Assembly: GCF_000010165.1 (NCBI RefSeq)
Contig: NC_012491.1
Span: 27,501 to 91,500, forward strand
Origin: Brevibacillus brevis NBRC 100599
GTDB lineage: Bacteria > Bacillota > Bacilli > Brevibacillales > Brevibacillaceae
Direction: 5' to 3'
DNA: 64,000 nt
The notes under the pieces are model-generated. The model was not told where the DNA came from, made no database searches, and was given only the letters and a program-made list of their open reading frames with translations. How positions within the stretch are numbered: the stretch's first letter is position 1; every line of letters begins with the position of its first letter. The position numbers and the translations under genes were made by a program. This document shows, piece after piece, positions 20,356 to 27,925 of the stretch.

Positions 20356-20766
20356 TTACTCCACCGATCTTTTTCCAAACAGAATAGCGTCGAGTGCGAA
20401 CTTGGTGCTGCCGCTGATACCAAGAGCAACCAACATCGCAAGCAAGGCCAGATCCAATTCATAACCAGCTCCACCTTCACCGCCCATGAAGCCGGCAGCG
20501 AGCTTGGCCTTAAAGATCGCACCAAGCATGACAACAGACAACGCACCTGCGAACACGCGAGTACCCAGACCCAGAATCAAGGCAATACCACCTACTACCT
20601 CCAAGAAGGCTACCAGATAAGCAATGAATGCAGGAAGTCCCATGGTCCCGAAGAAACCAGCGACATTCTCCAGCCCCATTTGGAATTTAGCCACTCCGTG
20701 AATGGCAAAAGTCAGACCAGCAATCACACGTAGAATAAGTGTGCTCCATTCAAAACGATTAGACAT
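20356..20766 (-). CDS. DoxX family membrane protein (CatD-like)
   Basis: 136-residue membrane protein with four hydrophobic segments. The DoxX signature is seen as RVIAGLTFAIHGVAKFQMG, then GGIALILGLGTRVFAG and FALDAILFGKR. DoxX proteins are linked to quinone/thiol redox and oxidative stress; in B. subtilis the DoxX protein CatD is controlled by YodB and CatR. The start ATG 20766 follows a GGAGGG site. It is divergently transcribed from a YodB-like gene, and a palindrome sits on its promoter, which supports repression by that protein. Confidence 0.88.
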   Translation of the reverse strand: MSNRFEWSTLILRVIAGLTFAIHGVAKFQMGLENVAGFFGTMGLPAFIAYLVAFLEVVGGIALILGLGTRVFAGALSVVMLGAIFKAKLAAGFMGGEGGAGYELDLALLAMLVALGISGSTKFALDAILFGKRSVE

Positions 20767-20803
20767 GTATGAATCCCTCCGAAAATTTAAATGCGTAATA
20801 AAG

Positions 20804-20847
20804 TTACTTTTCGTTAGTAAGTATACAATAATAATTTCCTAAGTCAA
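20804..20847 (-). promoter_or_regulatory. doxX promoter with YodB/HxlR-type operator
   Basis: Read on the minus strand, TTGACT (20842-20847) and TATACT (20820-20825) with a 16-bp spacer form the promoter. The palindrome TTACTAACGAAAAGTAA (20804-20820) starts at the -10 box. Its TACT-N7-AGTA geometry equals the published YodB operator TACTATTTTGTAGTA. Confidence 0.65.
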
Positions 20848-20963
20848 GTGATTCAATAAAATCCCAGTAGTTGGCAAGTGCGATTTTCAAGGTTGATTCA
20901 CATCATTGCTTTTGATGGATGGAACAAAGAGCGGTATACTGAAAGGAGAATGAGGTGATACCT

Positions 20964-21311
20964 ATGAAGCAGTCTACCCTCTGTCCAAAGTTCGAAAAAG
21001 GTATGCAGTTGTTGGGGAAGCGATGGACAGGTCTAATTCTATTCCAGTTGTTGTCGGGACCACAGCGATTTTGTGCATTGGAAGGGGCCCTGCCAGTAAG
21101 CGGAAGGCTACTTTCTGAGCGTTTGAAGGATTTGGAGAAGGAAGGACTCGTGCATCGGCAGGTGTTTACTGATTCTGCTCCTGTCCGCGTAGAGTATTCC
21201 TTAACGGAAATGGGGAAAGCTTTGACTCCAGTGCTCAAAGGAATTGAGTCCTGGTCGCAGAGCTGGATCGAGTTGAATGCAGACGAAATGGCGAACGACA
21301 GCGAAGAATAA
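20964..21311 (+). CDS. HxlR-family redox repressor (YodB-like)
   Basis: 115-residue winged-helix repressor starting at ATG 20964 after GAGGTG (GTG 20955 is an alternative). The N-terminus reads KQSTLCPKFEKGMQLLGKRW, very close to YodB, where the single N-terminal Cys senses quinones and diamide. The helix-turn-helix lies in LEGALPVSGRLLSERLKDLE, followed by the wing in VRVEYSLTEMG. Only one Cys is present; YodB also has C-terminal cysteines, missing here, so the redox switch may be of the S-alkylation or S-thiolation (QsrR-like) kind. Probable target: the divergent doxX gene. Confidence 0.85.
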   Translation: MKQSTLCPKFEKGMQLLGKRWTGLILFQLLSGPQRFCALEGALPVSGRLLSERLKDLEKEGLVHRQVFTDSAPVRVEYSLTEMGKALTPVLKGIESWSQSWIELNADEMANDSEE

Positions 21312-21363
21312 CACAGCCTATATAAAAAAGCATCAGGAGAGTATGCCTGACGCTTGCCACGAT

Positions 21364-21390
21364 GAAAACCCCTGGAGACAGGGGTTTTTC
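21364..21390. terminator. Terminator between HxlR and XRE genes
   Basis: AAAACCCCTG and CAGGGGTTTTT arms form a symmetrical hairpin that can serve both convergent genes. Confidence 0.85.
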
Positions 21391-21410
21391 TGTTATCCGT
21401 TAGTTAATCT

Positions 21411-21767
21411 TTAAGAAGGATTTTCGTTCTTTTCTTGCAAAGCCTTCCACTTTAAAAATTCAATATGGCGCTTGACCTCAATTAGATCCTTCTCTGTCAG
21501 GCCATCGACATCCAAAAAGGTCGCCGGTGTTTCCCGGACAGAACCGCGTTGCCAAGATGGTTCCTCCGTGCGACCGTGGAGAAAATCGGTGGATACTTCA
21601 AATAAATCTGCGACTTTGGAAATCAGATGAGCATCGACGCCCTTCTTTTCACCTGACTCGATCCGCGAAAGTACTGTATTATGTATGCCCAGCTTTTCAG
21701 CTAATTGAAGTTGTGACCATTGTTTTTGTTCGCGCAGCCATTTTATGCGTTGACCAACTATGGACAT
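21411..21767 (-). CDS. XRE-family transcriptional regulator
   Basis: 118-residue regulator. The N-terminal helix-turn-helix of the XRE/Cro type spans residues 1-62 (MSIVGQRIKWLREQKQWSQ, then LAEKLGIHNTVLSRIESGEK). The C-terminal helical segment has LTEKDLIEVKRHIEFLKW. The layout resembles SinR/SlrR-type or phage-like repressors, but I do not recognise a named gene. ATG 21767 follows a GAGGTGG site, so the longer reading frame is not used. It is divergent from a second, smaller XRE gene with shared regulatory DNA in between, suggesting cross-regulation. Confidence 0.85.
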   Translation of the reverse strand: MSIVGQRIKWLREQKQWSQLQLAEKLGIHNTVLSRIESGEKKGVDAHLISKVADLFEVSTDFLHGRTEEPSWQRGSVRETPATFLDVDGLTEKDLIEVKRHIEFLKWKALQEKNENPS

Positions 21768-21856
21768 CGTGAAACCACCTCTATCGTTTTGGCAATTCCA
21801 TTCTAACAATTTTCCAAAACGGAAAAAACAAGATTGCTAATATGACAAAATCTGTG

Positions 21857-21917
21857 TTGACTTTGCTAAAATTGAAAGGCTATGATGTAACTATAAATAT
21901 TTGCCATTTTTGCAAAT
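21857..21917 (+). promoter_or_regulatory. Promoter and operator palindrome of the small XRE gene
   Basis: TTGACT (21857-21862) and TATGAT (21881-21886) with an 18-bp spacer. Just downstream is the perfect inverted repeat ATTTGC-N7-GCAAAT (21899-21917), between the -10 box and the ribosome binding site. Related TTTGC/TTGGCAA fragments lie elsewhere in the divergent interval (about 21787 and 21863). Confidence 0.6.
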
Positions 21918-21933
21918 CAGGAGGGGATAACTG

Positions 21934-22146
21934 GTGGAACGGCTCAACCTCCCGTTTATCGCGCAACGACGTAATGAGTGCAAGCTAACCTTGCAAGAAA
22001 TGGCGGAAGCACTCGGGTTTCGAAATGCTTCGACATACTTGAAGTACGAGAAGGGAGAATATGACTTCAAGGCTAATCATTTGCCAGTGTTGGCGAAAAA
22101 GCTACGATGCAGCATGCTTGATCTTTTTATCAGAATGGTTTGCTGA
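21934..22146 (+). CDS. Small XRE-type DNA-binding protein
   Basis: 70-residue single-domain helix-turn-helix protein with GTG start at 21934 after AGGAGGGG. The XRE fold spans nearly the whole chain (FIAQRRNECKLTLQEMAEAL, then FRNASTYLKYEKGEYDFKAN and LPVLAKKLRCSMLDLF). It is Cro-like in size and sits divergent from a larger XRE regulator, a bistable-switch layout reminiscent of phage cI/cro, although no phage genes are present. The palindrome before it is a likely binding site for one of the two. Confidence 0.75.
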   Translation: MERLNLPFIAQRRNECKLTLQEMAEALGFRNASTYLKYEKGEYDFKANHLPVLAKKLRCSMLDLFIRMVC

Positions 22147-22169
22147 TTTAGCAAAAGGAGTGGGATGGA

Positions 22170-22421
22170 TTGAACGCTTGGGAGGCAAATAGAAGGCAGC
22201 TGGAAATATGGAGAAAGACCGTCGCTTACGAAATTGAAATGATGGCGCCACAGAGTATGCCAGCTTGCGAGGGATTTCTCGAGCGCTTAGTCATGTTTGA
22301 AAAGGAGTTGGAAAACAACGCGCGATGCCCATATAGTACGACACATGGTGGGAATGATGCCGGGTCGCGTCCGTTACCCATTCAGGAAGCAGAAAAAAGC
22401 CCGGTACGGATTTCACCGTGA
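22170..22421 (+). CDS. Hypothetical small protein
   Basis: 83-codon frame with TTG start at 22170 after AAAGGAG, 24 bp downstream of the small XRE gene, so possibly the second gene of that operon. The first 50 residues are helical and amphipathic (MNAWEANRRQLEIWRKTVAY); the C-terminal part is low in structure and overlaps the terminator of the convergent PTS gene. I do not recognise it. It may be real only in its N-terminal part. Confidence 0.4.
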   Translation: MNAWEANRRQLEIWRKTVAYEIEMMAPQSMPACEGFLERLVMFEKELENNARCPYSTTHGGNDAGSRPLPIQEAEKSPVRISP

Positions 22422-22427
22422 CCGGGC
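22393..22427 (-). terminator. Intrinsic terminator of the PTS operon
   Basis: On the minus strand, GCCCGGT and ACCGGGC arms are followed by TTTTTTCT, just after the IICB gene. Confidence 0.85.
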
Positions 22428-22439
22428 ATTCTTTATCTT

Positions 22440-23879
22440 TTACAGCTTGCTAATCTCTTCTTTTAGCAGCTCGGAATGGGTTCCGAAGACGACTTGCACG
22501 CTTCCTTGACCCAGTCGCATAACACCTGCTGCACCGAGGTCCTTCAAAGCTTTGTCATTGACCTTCTTATCGTCCTTTAAGATGAGACGCAAACGAGTGA
22601 TGCAAGCGTCTACGCTAACGACGTTTTCTTTTCCACCAATGTGAGTGAGCACTTGGATCGCTTTATCCTGCATCGAATTGTTCCTTCCCGTAGCTGTAGT
22701 TGTCATTTCTTCGTCATCCTCACGTCCCGGTGTCTTGAGGTTCAGCTTCACGATTAGGAAACGGAACAGGGCGTAGTAGATCACGGCGAATGCCAGACCA
22801 ATCGGGATGATCATCCAAGCATTCGTAGAGAGGTGGTAGTTGATACCGTAGTCGATCAGACCCGCTGAGAATCCGAAGCCGTGCTTGATGCCCAAAGAGG
22901 TCACGATATACCCGGACACACCCGTCAATATTGCGTGAACAAAATACAAGAGTGGAGCAGCAAACATAAACGCAAACTCAACTACCTCGGTAATACCAGT
23001 CAGGAACGAAGCGAGAGCTGCACCAATAAACATAGAAGCAACTACTTTGCGTTTTTCTGGACGCGCTGAGTGAATAATAGCGAAAGCCGCTCCAGGAAGT
23101 GCGAACATCATGATCGGATAGAAGCCAGTCATAAACATTCCTGCGGATGGGTCTCCCGCAAAGAAACGATGCAAGTCGCCGTGTACCACTTTTCCTGTCG
23201 CATCAGTAAAGTCACCGATTTGGAACCAGGCAATCGCATTGAGTACGTGGTGCAGACCAAATGGAACGAGCAATCGGTTGAAGAATCCGAAGAAGAAGGA
23301 ACCAGTTGCGCCGAGACCTACGATCCAAGAACCCAATGAGTCAAGGGCAATCTGGATCGGCCCCCAAATGATTCCGAAAATCAAGCCGACGACAACCATG
23401 GAAAGGGAAGTGACGATCGGGACGAAGCGTTTTCCACCAAAGAAGCCCAGCCATTCAGGCAGCTTGATCGAATGGTAGCGGTTGTAGAAAAACGCTGCAA
23501 TAGCACCCGCCAAAATACCGCCAATGACACCCATGTTCAGTTTTACATCATCCGCAATGAAAGGCATGGCAGCAGGAACAGCTGCAAGTACTTTCGTCAA
23601 TACGACGTAGGCAATGACGGCGGCCAAAGCAGCAACAGCATCTCCAGCCAAGCCAATCGCAACACCGATAGCAAAGATTAATGCCAGGTTGTCAAAAATG
23701 GCTGAACCACCAGCAGCCAAAAGCGGAGCGATGTACGTGTCCATAAATGCACCAAAGGCGCCGAGATTGAGATCCTTCTCGAATTTGAGAAGACCAAAGC
23801 TTTGCAAAATCGCTGCGGCTGGCAACGTTGCGACCGGGAGCATGAGGGCTCTCCCAATCTTTTGCAGAAAAGCGAGCAT
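22440..23879 (-). CDS. PTS system IICB component, glucose/N-acetylglucosamine family
   Basis: Membrane permease-phosphotransferase of 479 residues that imports and phosphorylates a hexose. IIC domain: residues 1-380, polytopic, with the substrate-site region FLTGITEVVEFAFMFAAP. IIB domain: about 400-479, phosphocysteine in VSVDACITRLRL. There is no fused IIA, consistent with a separate IIA gene in this operon. The layout (IIC then IIB, GIGF-like KHGFGFSAG segment) is closer to N-acetylglucosamine NagP than to PtsG, so the sugar is glucose or GlcNAc. ATG 23879 follows AAGGAGG. A cre-like site lies upstream. Confidence 0.9.
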   Translation of the reverse strand: MLAFLQKIGRALMLPVATLPAAAILQSFGLLKFEKDLNLGAFGAFMDTYIAPLLAAGGSAIFDNLALIFAIGVAIGLAGDAVAALAAVIAYVVLTKVLAAVPAAMPFIADDVKLNMGVIGGILAGAIAAFFYNRYHSIKLPEWLGFFGGKRFVPIVTSLSMVVVGLIFGIIWGPIQIALDSLGSWIVGLGATGSFFFGFFNRLLVPFGLHHVLNAIAWFQIGDFTDATGKVVHGDLHRFFAGDPSAGMFMTGFYPIMMFALPGAAFAIIHSARPEKRKVVASMFIGAALASFLTGITEVVEFAFMFAAPLLYFVHAILTGVSGYIVTSLGIKHGFGFSAGLIDYGINYHLSTNAWMIIPIGLAFAVIYYALFRFLIVKLNLKTPGREDDEEMTTTATGRNNSMQDKAIQVLTHIGGKENVVSVDACITRLRLILKDDKKVNDKALKDLGAAGVMRLGQGSVQVVFGTHSELLKEEISKL

Positions 23880-23996
23880 AGGATAAAACCTCCTTGGAAT
23901 GGGATGAATTTATCAGGGAAGCCGCTCTCCGGATGAATGGCAAAATGATGAGGGCACAAGGAATAAGCCGGAGAGAGACCATTCTGATCGATAATA

Positions 23997-24010
23997 TGGA
24001 AGCGCTTTCA
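23997..24010 (-). promoter_or_regulatory. cre-like site before the IICB gene
   Basis: TGGAAGCGCTTTCA closely matches the CcpA cre consensus TGWAARCGYTWNCA, in the 152-bp gap between ptsI and the IICB gene. This suggests separate catabolite control of IICB. Confidence 0.65.
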
Positions 24011-24031
24011 CTATTCGGGCGACAAAACCTT

Positions 24032-25744
24032 TTATAAGGCTCTGTCTTTCAGATACTGAACGACCTCGTCTACAGTAGAGAGTGTAAGGACGTGTTCAGC
24101 CAATCTTTTCGCTTCCTCTAAGCTGGTGGAGCGGATACGTTCTTTGACTTTTGGCATGACCGAAGCGGCACCGCTGAACTCATCGAGCCCCAATCCGAGC
24201 AAGAGCTTGGTTGCCAACGGATCTCCCGCCATTTCCCCACACAGCCCGGTCCAAATACCTGCCCGATGGGAAGCCTCGATGACTTGGGAAATCAGTCGTA
24301 ATACGGCTGGATGGTAGTAGCTGTACAGCTCGGCGATATTGGCATTCATCCGGTCTACTGCCAGCGTATATTGAACGAGATCATTCGTGCCGATGCTAAA
24401 AAAATCTACCTCTTTCGCAAACACATCTGCTTGCAGGCAGGCACCCGGTATCTCCATCATCATGCCGACTGCGATATTCTCGTCAAAAGCGATCCCTTCT
24501 GCCCGTAGCTCTGCTTTTGCCTGCTCCAGCAATCGTTTGGCTTCACGAAGCTGCTCCATATGGGAAATCATCGGGAACATGATCAGCAGGCGACCGAATG
24601 CACTGGCACGCAAGAGCGCGCGTAATTGCACCAGGAACAATTCCGGTCTGGCTAACGAGATGCGCATGGCGCGGAAGCCAAGGAACGGGTTTTCCTCCTG
24701 TGGTAGCGCGAGTGCTGGCAAATGCTTGTCGCCGCCAACATCCAAGGTGCGAATGATGACTGGCTTGTCGCCAAAAGCAGCGGCTACATGCTTGTATGCA
24801 GCAAATTGTTCGGCCTCATCGGGAAGGGTGCTTCGATCCATGAACAAAAACTCGGAGCGGAACAAACCGATTCCTTCTACACCAGATTCGATCAATGCAT
24901 CAGATTCTTCTGGCACAGCCATGTTTGCCATCAGGTGAACACAGTGGCCATCGGTGGTTTCGGCAGGCAGTTCCTTAATGGCTTCGTACAATTGGCGTTC
25001 CTTTTCTTCCTGCGCGGCTTTTTCCTGATAGGTAGCCAGTGTACCCGTATCAGGTGAAACAATCAGTTGTCCAGAGGTTCCATCGATGATCAGCAAGCTT
25101 CCGGAGTCTACTTTTTCCATCAAGGCATCGCCTGCACCCATGACAGCGGGAATTCCGAGAGAGCGTGCCAAGATGGCTGCATGAGAGGTAGCGCCGCCTT
25201 TTGCCGTGACAATTCCTCGTACATGCTGGAGTGGAAGCTGAAGCGTCTCGGATGGGGTGACGTCCCATGCAACCAGGATAAAAGGCTCCTCCGGGTAGGA
25301 GATGACGGTGTCACCGCCCGAAATATTTCGAATTAGACGGCGGCTCACATCACGAATATCATCCGCGCGCTCTTTCATGTAGGCATCGTCCATACTCTCA
25401 AAGAGAGCGATGAACTGATCCGCTACTTGCGAAACGGCGGTAGATGCCGCGAGTTGTTGATTTTCGATGAGCGCACTCATCTCCCCGACAAATGCCGGGT
25501 CATCCAGAAAGGCGATATGAGCAGAGAGGATGGCTGCCTTTTCCGAGCCTAGTTGTTCCTCTGTTTGTTCTTTTAGCTTTTCTAGTTGTTCGCGTGCTTG
25601 CTCTACACTCTTGCTAAGTAGTCCAAGCTCCTGAGTCGTATCTACTGGAGTGATGGACTCTGCCTGCGTGATGGCTGTTTCGTGTGTGAGGCGTAAAACA
25701 GGGGCAATCGAAATACCAGCGGAAACCGGGATTCCTTTTAACAT
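24032..25744 (-). CDS. ptsI: Phosphoenolpyruvate-protein phosphotransferase (Enzyme I)
   Basis: First soluble component of the PTS; takes phosphate from PEP and passes it to HPr. The 570-residue length is standard. The phosphohistidine lies in GGATSHAAILARSLGIPAVM (about residues 185-204). The PEP-binding C-terminal barrel shows GIGLFRSEFLFM, RTLDVGGDKHLP and GTNDLVQYTLAVDR, with the catalytic Cys in LCGEMAGDP. ATG 25744 starts 31 bp after ptsH. It is part of the glcT-IIA-ptsH-ptsI unit. Confidence 0.97.
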   Translation of the reverse strand: MLKGIPVSAGISIAPVLRLTHETAITQAESITPVDTTQELGLLSKSVEQAREQLEKLKEQTEEQLGSEKAAILSAHIAFLDDPAFVGEMSALIENQQLAASTAVSQVADQFIALFESMDDAYMKERADDIRDVSRRLIRNISGGDTVISYPEEPFILVAWDVTPSETLQLPLQHVRGIVTAKGGATSHAAILARSLGIPAVMGAGDALMEKVDSGSLLIIDGTSGQLIVSPDTGTLATYQEKAAQEEKERQLYEAIKELPAETTDGHCVHLMANMAVPEESDALIESGVEGIGLFRSEFLFMDRSTLPDEAEQFAAYKHVAAAFGDKPVIIRTLDVGGDKHLPALALPQEENPFLGFRAMRISLARPELFLVQLRALLRASAFGRLLIMFPMISHMEQLREAKRLLEQAKAELRAEGIAFDENIAVGMMMEIPGACLQADVFAKEVDFFSIGTNDLVQYTLAVDRMNANIAELYSYYHPAVLRLISQVIEASHRAGIWTGLCGEMAGDPLATKLLLGLGLDEFSGAASVMPKVKERIRSTSLEEAKRLAEHVLTLSTVDEVVQYLKDRAL

Positions 25745-25775
25745 ACATCCTTCACCTTCCTGTCCGTCGTTTACA

Positions 25776-26042
25776 CTATATGTTTGACGAGGATTGCTCC
25801 AATAGCTGCTGAATCGCAGTTGCTACGTTTTGTTCATCCGCTCCGTCGATCTGAACGGTCAGGGTATCGCCTTGGGAGACACCCAACGTCATGATGCCAA
25901 GAATGCTTTTGCCATCTGCGTGTTTTGTCCCTTTGCTCAACGTAATCTTTGACTGAGATTGCGACGAACAATTCACGAGTAGAGCAGCTGGTCTCGCGTG
26001 GAGCCCACCCTCTACATTGACGGTTACTTCAAATTGAACCAT
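25776..26042 (-). CDS. ptsH: Phosphocarrier protein HPr
   Basis: 88-residue phosphocarrier. It has the EI-phosphorylated His in GGLHARPAAL (about His15) and the HPr-kinase regulatory Ser in GKSILGIMTLG (about Ser46). The second site shows that the protein can act as CcpA co-effector, the Gram-positive catabolite-repression route, which fits the cre-like sites in this operon. ATG 26042 follows GGGAGG. It lies between the IIA and ptsI genes. Confidence 0.97.
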   Translation of the reverse strand: MVQFEVTVNVEGGLHARPAALLVNCSSQSQSKITLSKGTKHADGKSILGIMTLGVSQGDTLTVQIDGADEQNVATAIQQLLEQSSSNI

Positions 26043-26071
26043 GCTGTACCTCCCTCAACCATGCACTTCGT

Positions 26072-26569
26072 TTATTTTAAGACGACAGTCATGAGTGGCT
26101 CTTGACCTGCTTGCACAGTTGCTTTTGCCACTACATTTTTTTCAGCAACCCGATCACCGTTTGTAATGACGATGGGTGTCACAATCGGACAGCCCGCATC
26201 CTCCAGTACGCTCTTGTCGAATTGGATGAGCTTGTCGCCAGCTTTCACTTGATCGCCAACCGAGACAAATGGGGTAAAGCCCTTCCCGTTTAATTTCACG
26301 GTATCAATTCCAATATGCATCAATATCTCAAGACCACTTTCAGTCGACAGCCCGATAGCATGGTGAGTAGGGAAAAGATGTGTTACCTTTCCATCGACAG
26401 GGGAGACGAGAGTGTCTGCACTTGGCAGAATCGCTACACCATCACCGACGACTTTACCTGCGAATACAGGATCAGGAACTTCGGACAGAGGGAGTACGGT
26501 ACCTGTTAATGGTGCAAGAAAGGTTACCTCTTGTTGTTGTTTTTTCCGGGAAAAAAGACCGCGTAGCAT
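26072..26569 (-). CDS. PTS glucose-type IIA component
   Basis: Soluble single-domain IIA of the Crr/glucose family, 165 residues from ATG 26569 after AGGAGG (a longer frame upstream overlaps the RAT leader and is not used). The conserved pair of histidines is visible: one in FPTHHAIGL and the phosphorylated one in LEILMHIGIDTVKLNG. It passes phosphate from HPr to the IIB domain of the operon's permease. It is the first gene after the internal RAT/terminator, so its expression and that of ptsHI depends on antitermination. Confidence 0.92.
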   Translation of the reverse strand: MLRGLFSRKKQQQEVTFLAPLTGTVLPLSEVPDPVFAGKVVGDGVAILPSADTLVSPVDGKVTHLFPTHHAIGLSTESGLEILMHIGIDTVKLNGKGFTPFVSVGDQVKAGDKLIQFDKSVLEDAGCPIVTPIVITNGDRVAEKNVVAKATVQAGQEPLMTVVLK

Positions 26570-26594
26570 AATATCCTCCTTTTGCGTCTGAACC

Positions 26595-26690
26595 AAAAAA
26601 GGCATGAGACGGTTGAATTCATACGACGACATACTTACTATGTCCGTATGATCTCACCGCTCATGCCTAGTCGAGCTAGTAACACGCAGG
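26595..26690 (-). promoter_or_regulatory. RAT antiterminator and terminator before the IIA gene
   Basis: On the minus strand, GCGTGTTACT...AGGCATGAG (26660-26690) is a ribonucleic antiterminator as in B. subtilis ptsG. It overlaps the left arm of a terminator: GGCATGAGCGG pairs with CCGTCTCATGCC, followed by TTTTTTGG near 26600. GlcT binding to the RAT would prevent the terminator. Confidence 0.88.
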
Positions 26691-26698
26691 ATTATGAT

Positions 26699-27556
26699 TT
26701 AATTTTGTTGTAATAAGCGATAAAGGTGCAGAGCCATGTAACCAACCTCGTCTTCTGGTACAGCGATCTCAAGACGGGTGGAGATGTATTGAGCCAGCTC
26801 TGTTGCCAATTGATAGGCTTCTGGCATAGTGGTTTTGACTCGGTCCAAAAGCGGGTTCTTGATGAATTTTTGTTGACGGATGCGCTCAACGGCAAAGCGC
26901 AAATGGGTAATGAGGCGAACGTAATCAATCGTACTGCGTTCAATCGTAATGGCTGTTTGCTCTTCAATCAGGCTTACCAACTCTGTGATGATGTTGGTGA
27001 ATTGGACAGCCTTTTTTACTGGGACGTAGCTGATCGCGGAATGAATGTGCAAGGCCAGAAATCCGATTTCACTGTCGGGAATGTCCAGGTCGAATGCGTT
27101 TTTGATCATATCCGCTGCCCGGTTCGCCAGTGCGTACTCCTTCGTGTACAGCGTCTGGATTTCGAACAAGAAGGGATTCACGATCTCCATGCCGTTATTG
27201 AGCCGATAGATCGCAAACTGGATATGGTCAGGCAAGGCAACGTGGACGTGTTCGTTCAATTCTGGCGTGATCTCACTCGCAATGAGAGCGATGATTTCTT
27301 CCGCAATTCCTACGACAGCAGGATCTACTTGGCTCAGAATGTTCTGATACTGCTTCTGATGACTTTCATTTTCGAGCCTGAAGCGCTTTTCCACTCGCAA
27401 GTCATGGGCGGGGATGGTATTCCCGGGTTTTGCGCCAAATCCGATTCCTTTTCCGAACAGGACAATTTCTTGTCCGGATCCGGGTTCTTCCACGAGTACG
27501 ACATTATGGTTCAACACACGCGTAATTGCGTACGTTTTTTCCTTTTCACGGGACAA
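26699..27556 (-). CDS. glcT: GlcT-type PRD antiterminator
   Basis: BglG/SacY-family RNA-binding antiterminator of 285 residues. The N-terminal CAT RNA-binding domain (1-60) begins YAITRVLNHNVVLVEEPGSG. PRD1 spans about 65-170 with EHVHVALPDHIQFAI, and PRD2 about 175-285 with TNIITELVSLIEEQ and GYMALHLYRLLQ. PTS phosphorylation of PRD histidines controls its activity. The start is TTG 27556 after AGGTGGTGG. It lies upstream of the PTS genes it controls, and its own leader also has a RAT, implying positive autoregulation. Confidence 0.93.
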   Translation of the reverse strand: MSREKEKTYAITRVLNHNVVLVEEPGSGQEIVLFGKGIGFGAKPGNTIPAHDLRVEKRFRLENESHQKQYQNILSQVDPAVVGIAEEIIALIASEITPELNEHVHVALPDHIQFAIYRLNNGMEIVNPFLFEIQTLYTKEYALANRAADMIKNAFDLDIPDSEIGFLALHIHSAISYVPVKKAVQFTNIITELVSLIEEQTAITIERSTIDYVRLITHLRFAVERIRQQKFIKNPLLDRVKTTMPEAYQLATELAQYISTRLEIAVPEDEVGYMALHLYRLLQQN

Positions 27557-27665
27557 TCCATTCCACCACCTTTAGATAGACAAAAACGGTCCATGACCGT
27601 ATTTGCTTACCGCAAGCGGTCACATCCAATTTAATGAAAAACGCCGATGAACCATGACGTTAATC

Positions 27666-27742
27666 AGAAAAAAGAGCCGAAAAAACCTTTTTAACAAGAA
27701 AAAGATCTTCTCGGCTCATGCCTGCATTACCAGTAACACGCC
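27666..27742 (-). promoter_or_regulatory. RAT antiterminator and terminator in the glcT leader
   Basis: On the minus strand, GGCGTGTTACTGG...CAGGCATGAGCC (27713-27742) is a second RAT. Its right arm overlaps GAGCCGAGAAG, which pairs with TTTTTTCGGCTC followed by TTTTTTC. It shares GCGTGTTACT and AGGCATGAG with the RAT before the IIA gene. Confidence 0.88.
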
Positions 27743-27745
27743 TTG

Positions 27746-27797
27746 TGAAAACGCTTCAATTAAAGCTTATGATAGCTCACGTCTCGTACATTGTCAA
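27746..27797 (-). promoter_or_regulatory. glcT promoter with cre-like site
   Basis: On the minus strand, a perfect TTGACA (27792-27797) and TATCAT (27769-27774) with a 17-bp spacer. A cre-like TTGAAGCGTTTTCA (27746-27759) lies just after the expected transcription start, a position that suits CcpA repression. Confidence 0.78.
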
Positions 27798-27890
27798 TCA
27801 CTCTGTGAGCGGGAAAAACACGGTGGGCAGGAGATGCAGCAGCCTGTCCCGAATTGTTTGAACCAACAGGATAAGGGCAAAACAAAGCCA

Positions 27891-27925
27891 GGCGGACGCC
27901 CCATTAGCAATCCGCCTGTTTTGTT
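27891..27925. terminator. Hairpin terminator after ykuK
   Basis: AACA...CAGGCGGA and TCCGCCTG...TTGTT arms form a strong hairpin, with T-rich ends in both directions. Confidence 0.65.

Noticed and set aside
21411-22146. Prophage remnant suggested by the XRE pair
   Set aside because: No integrase, structural or lysis gene, and no att-like repeats around the pair.
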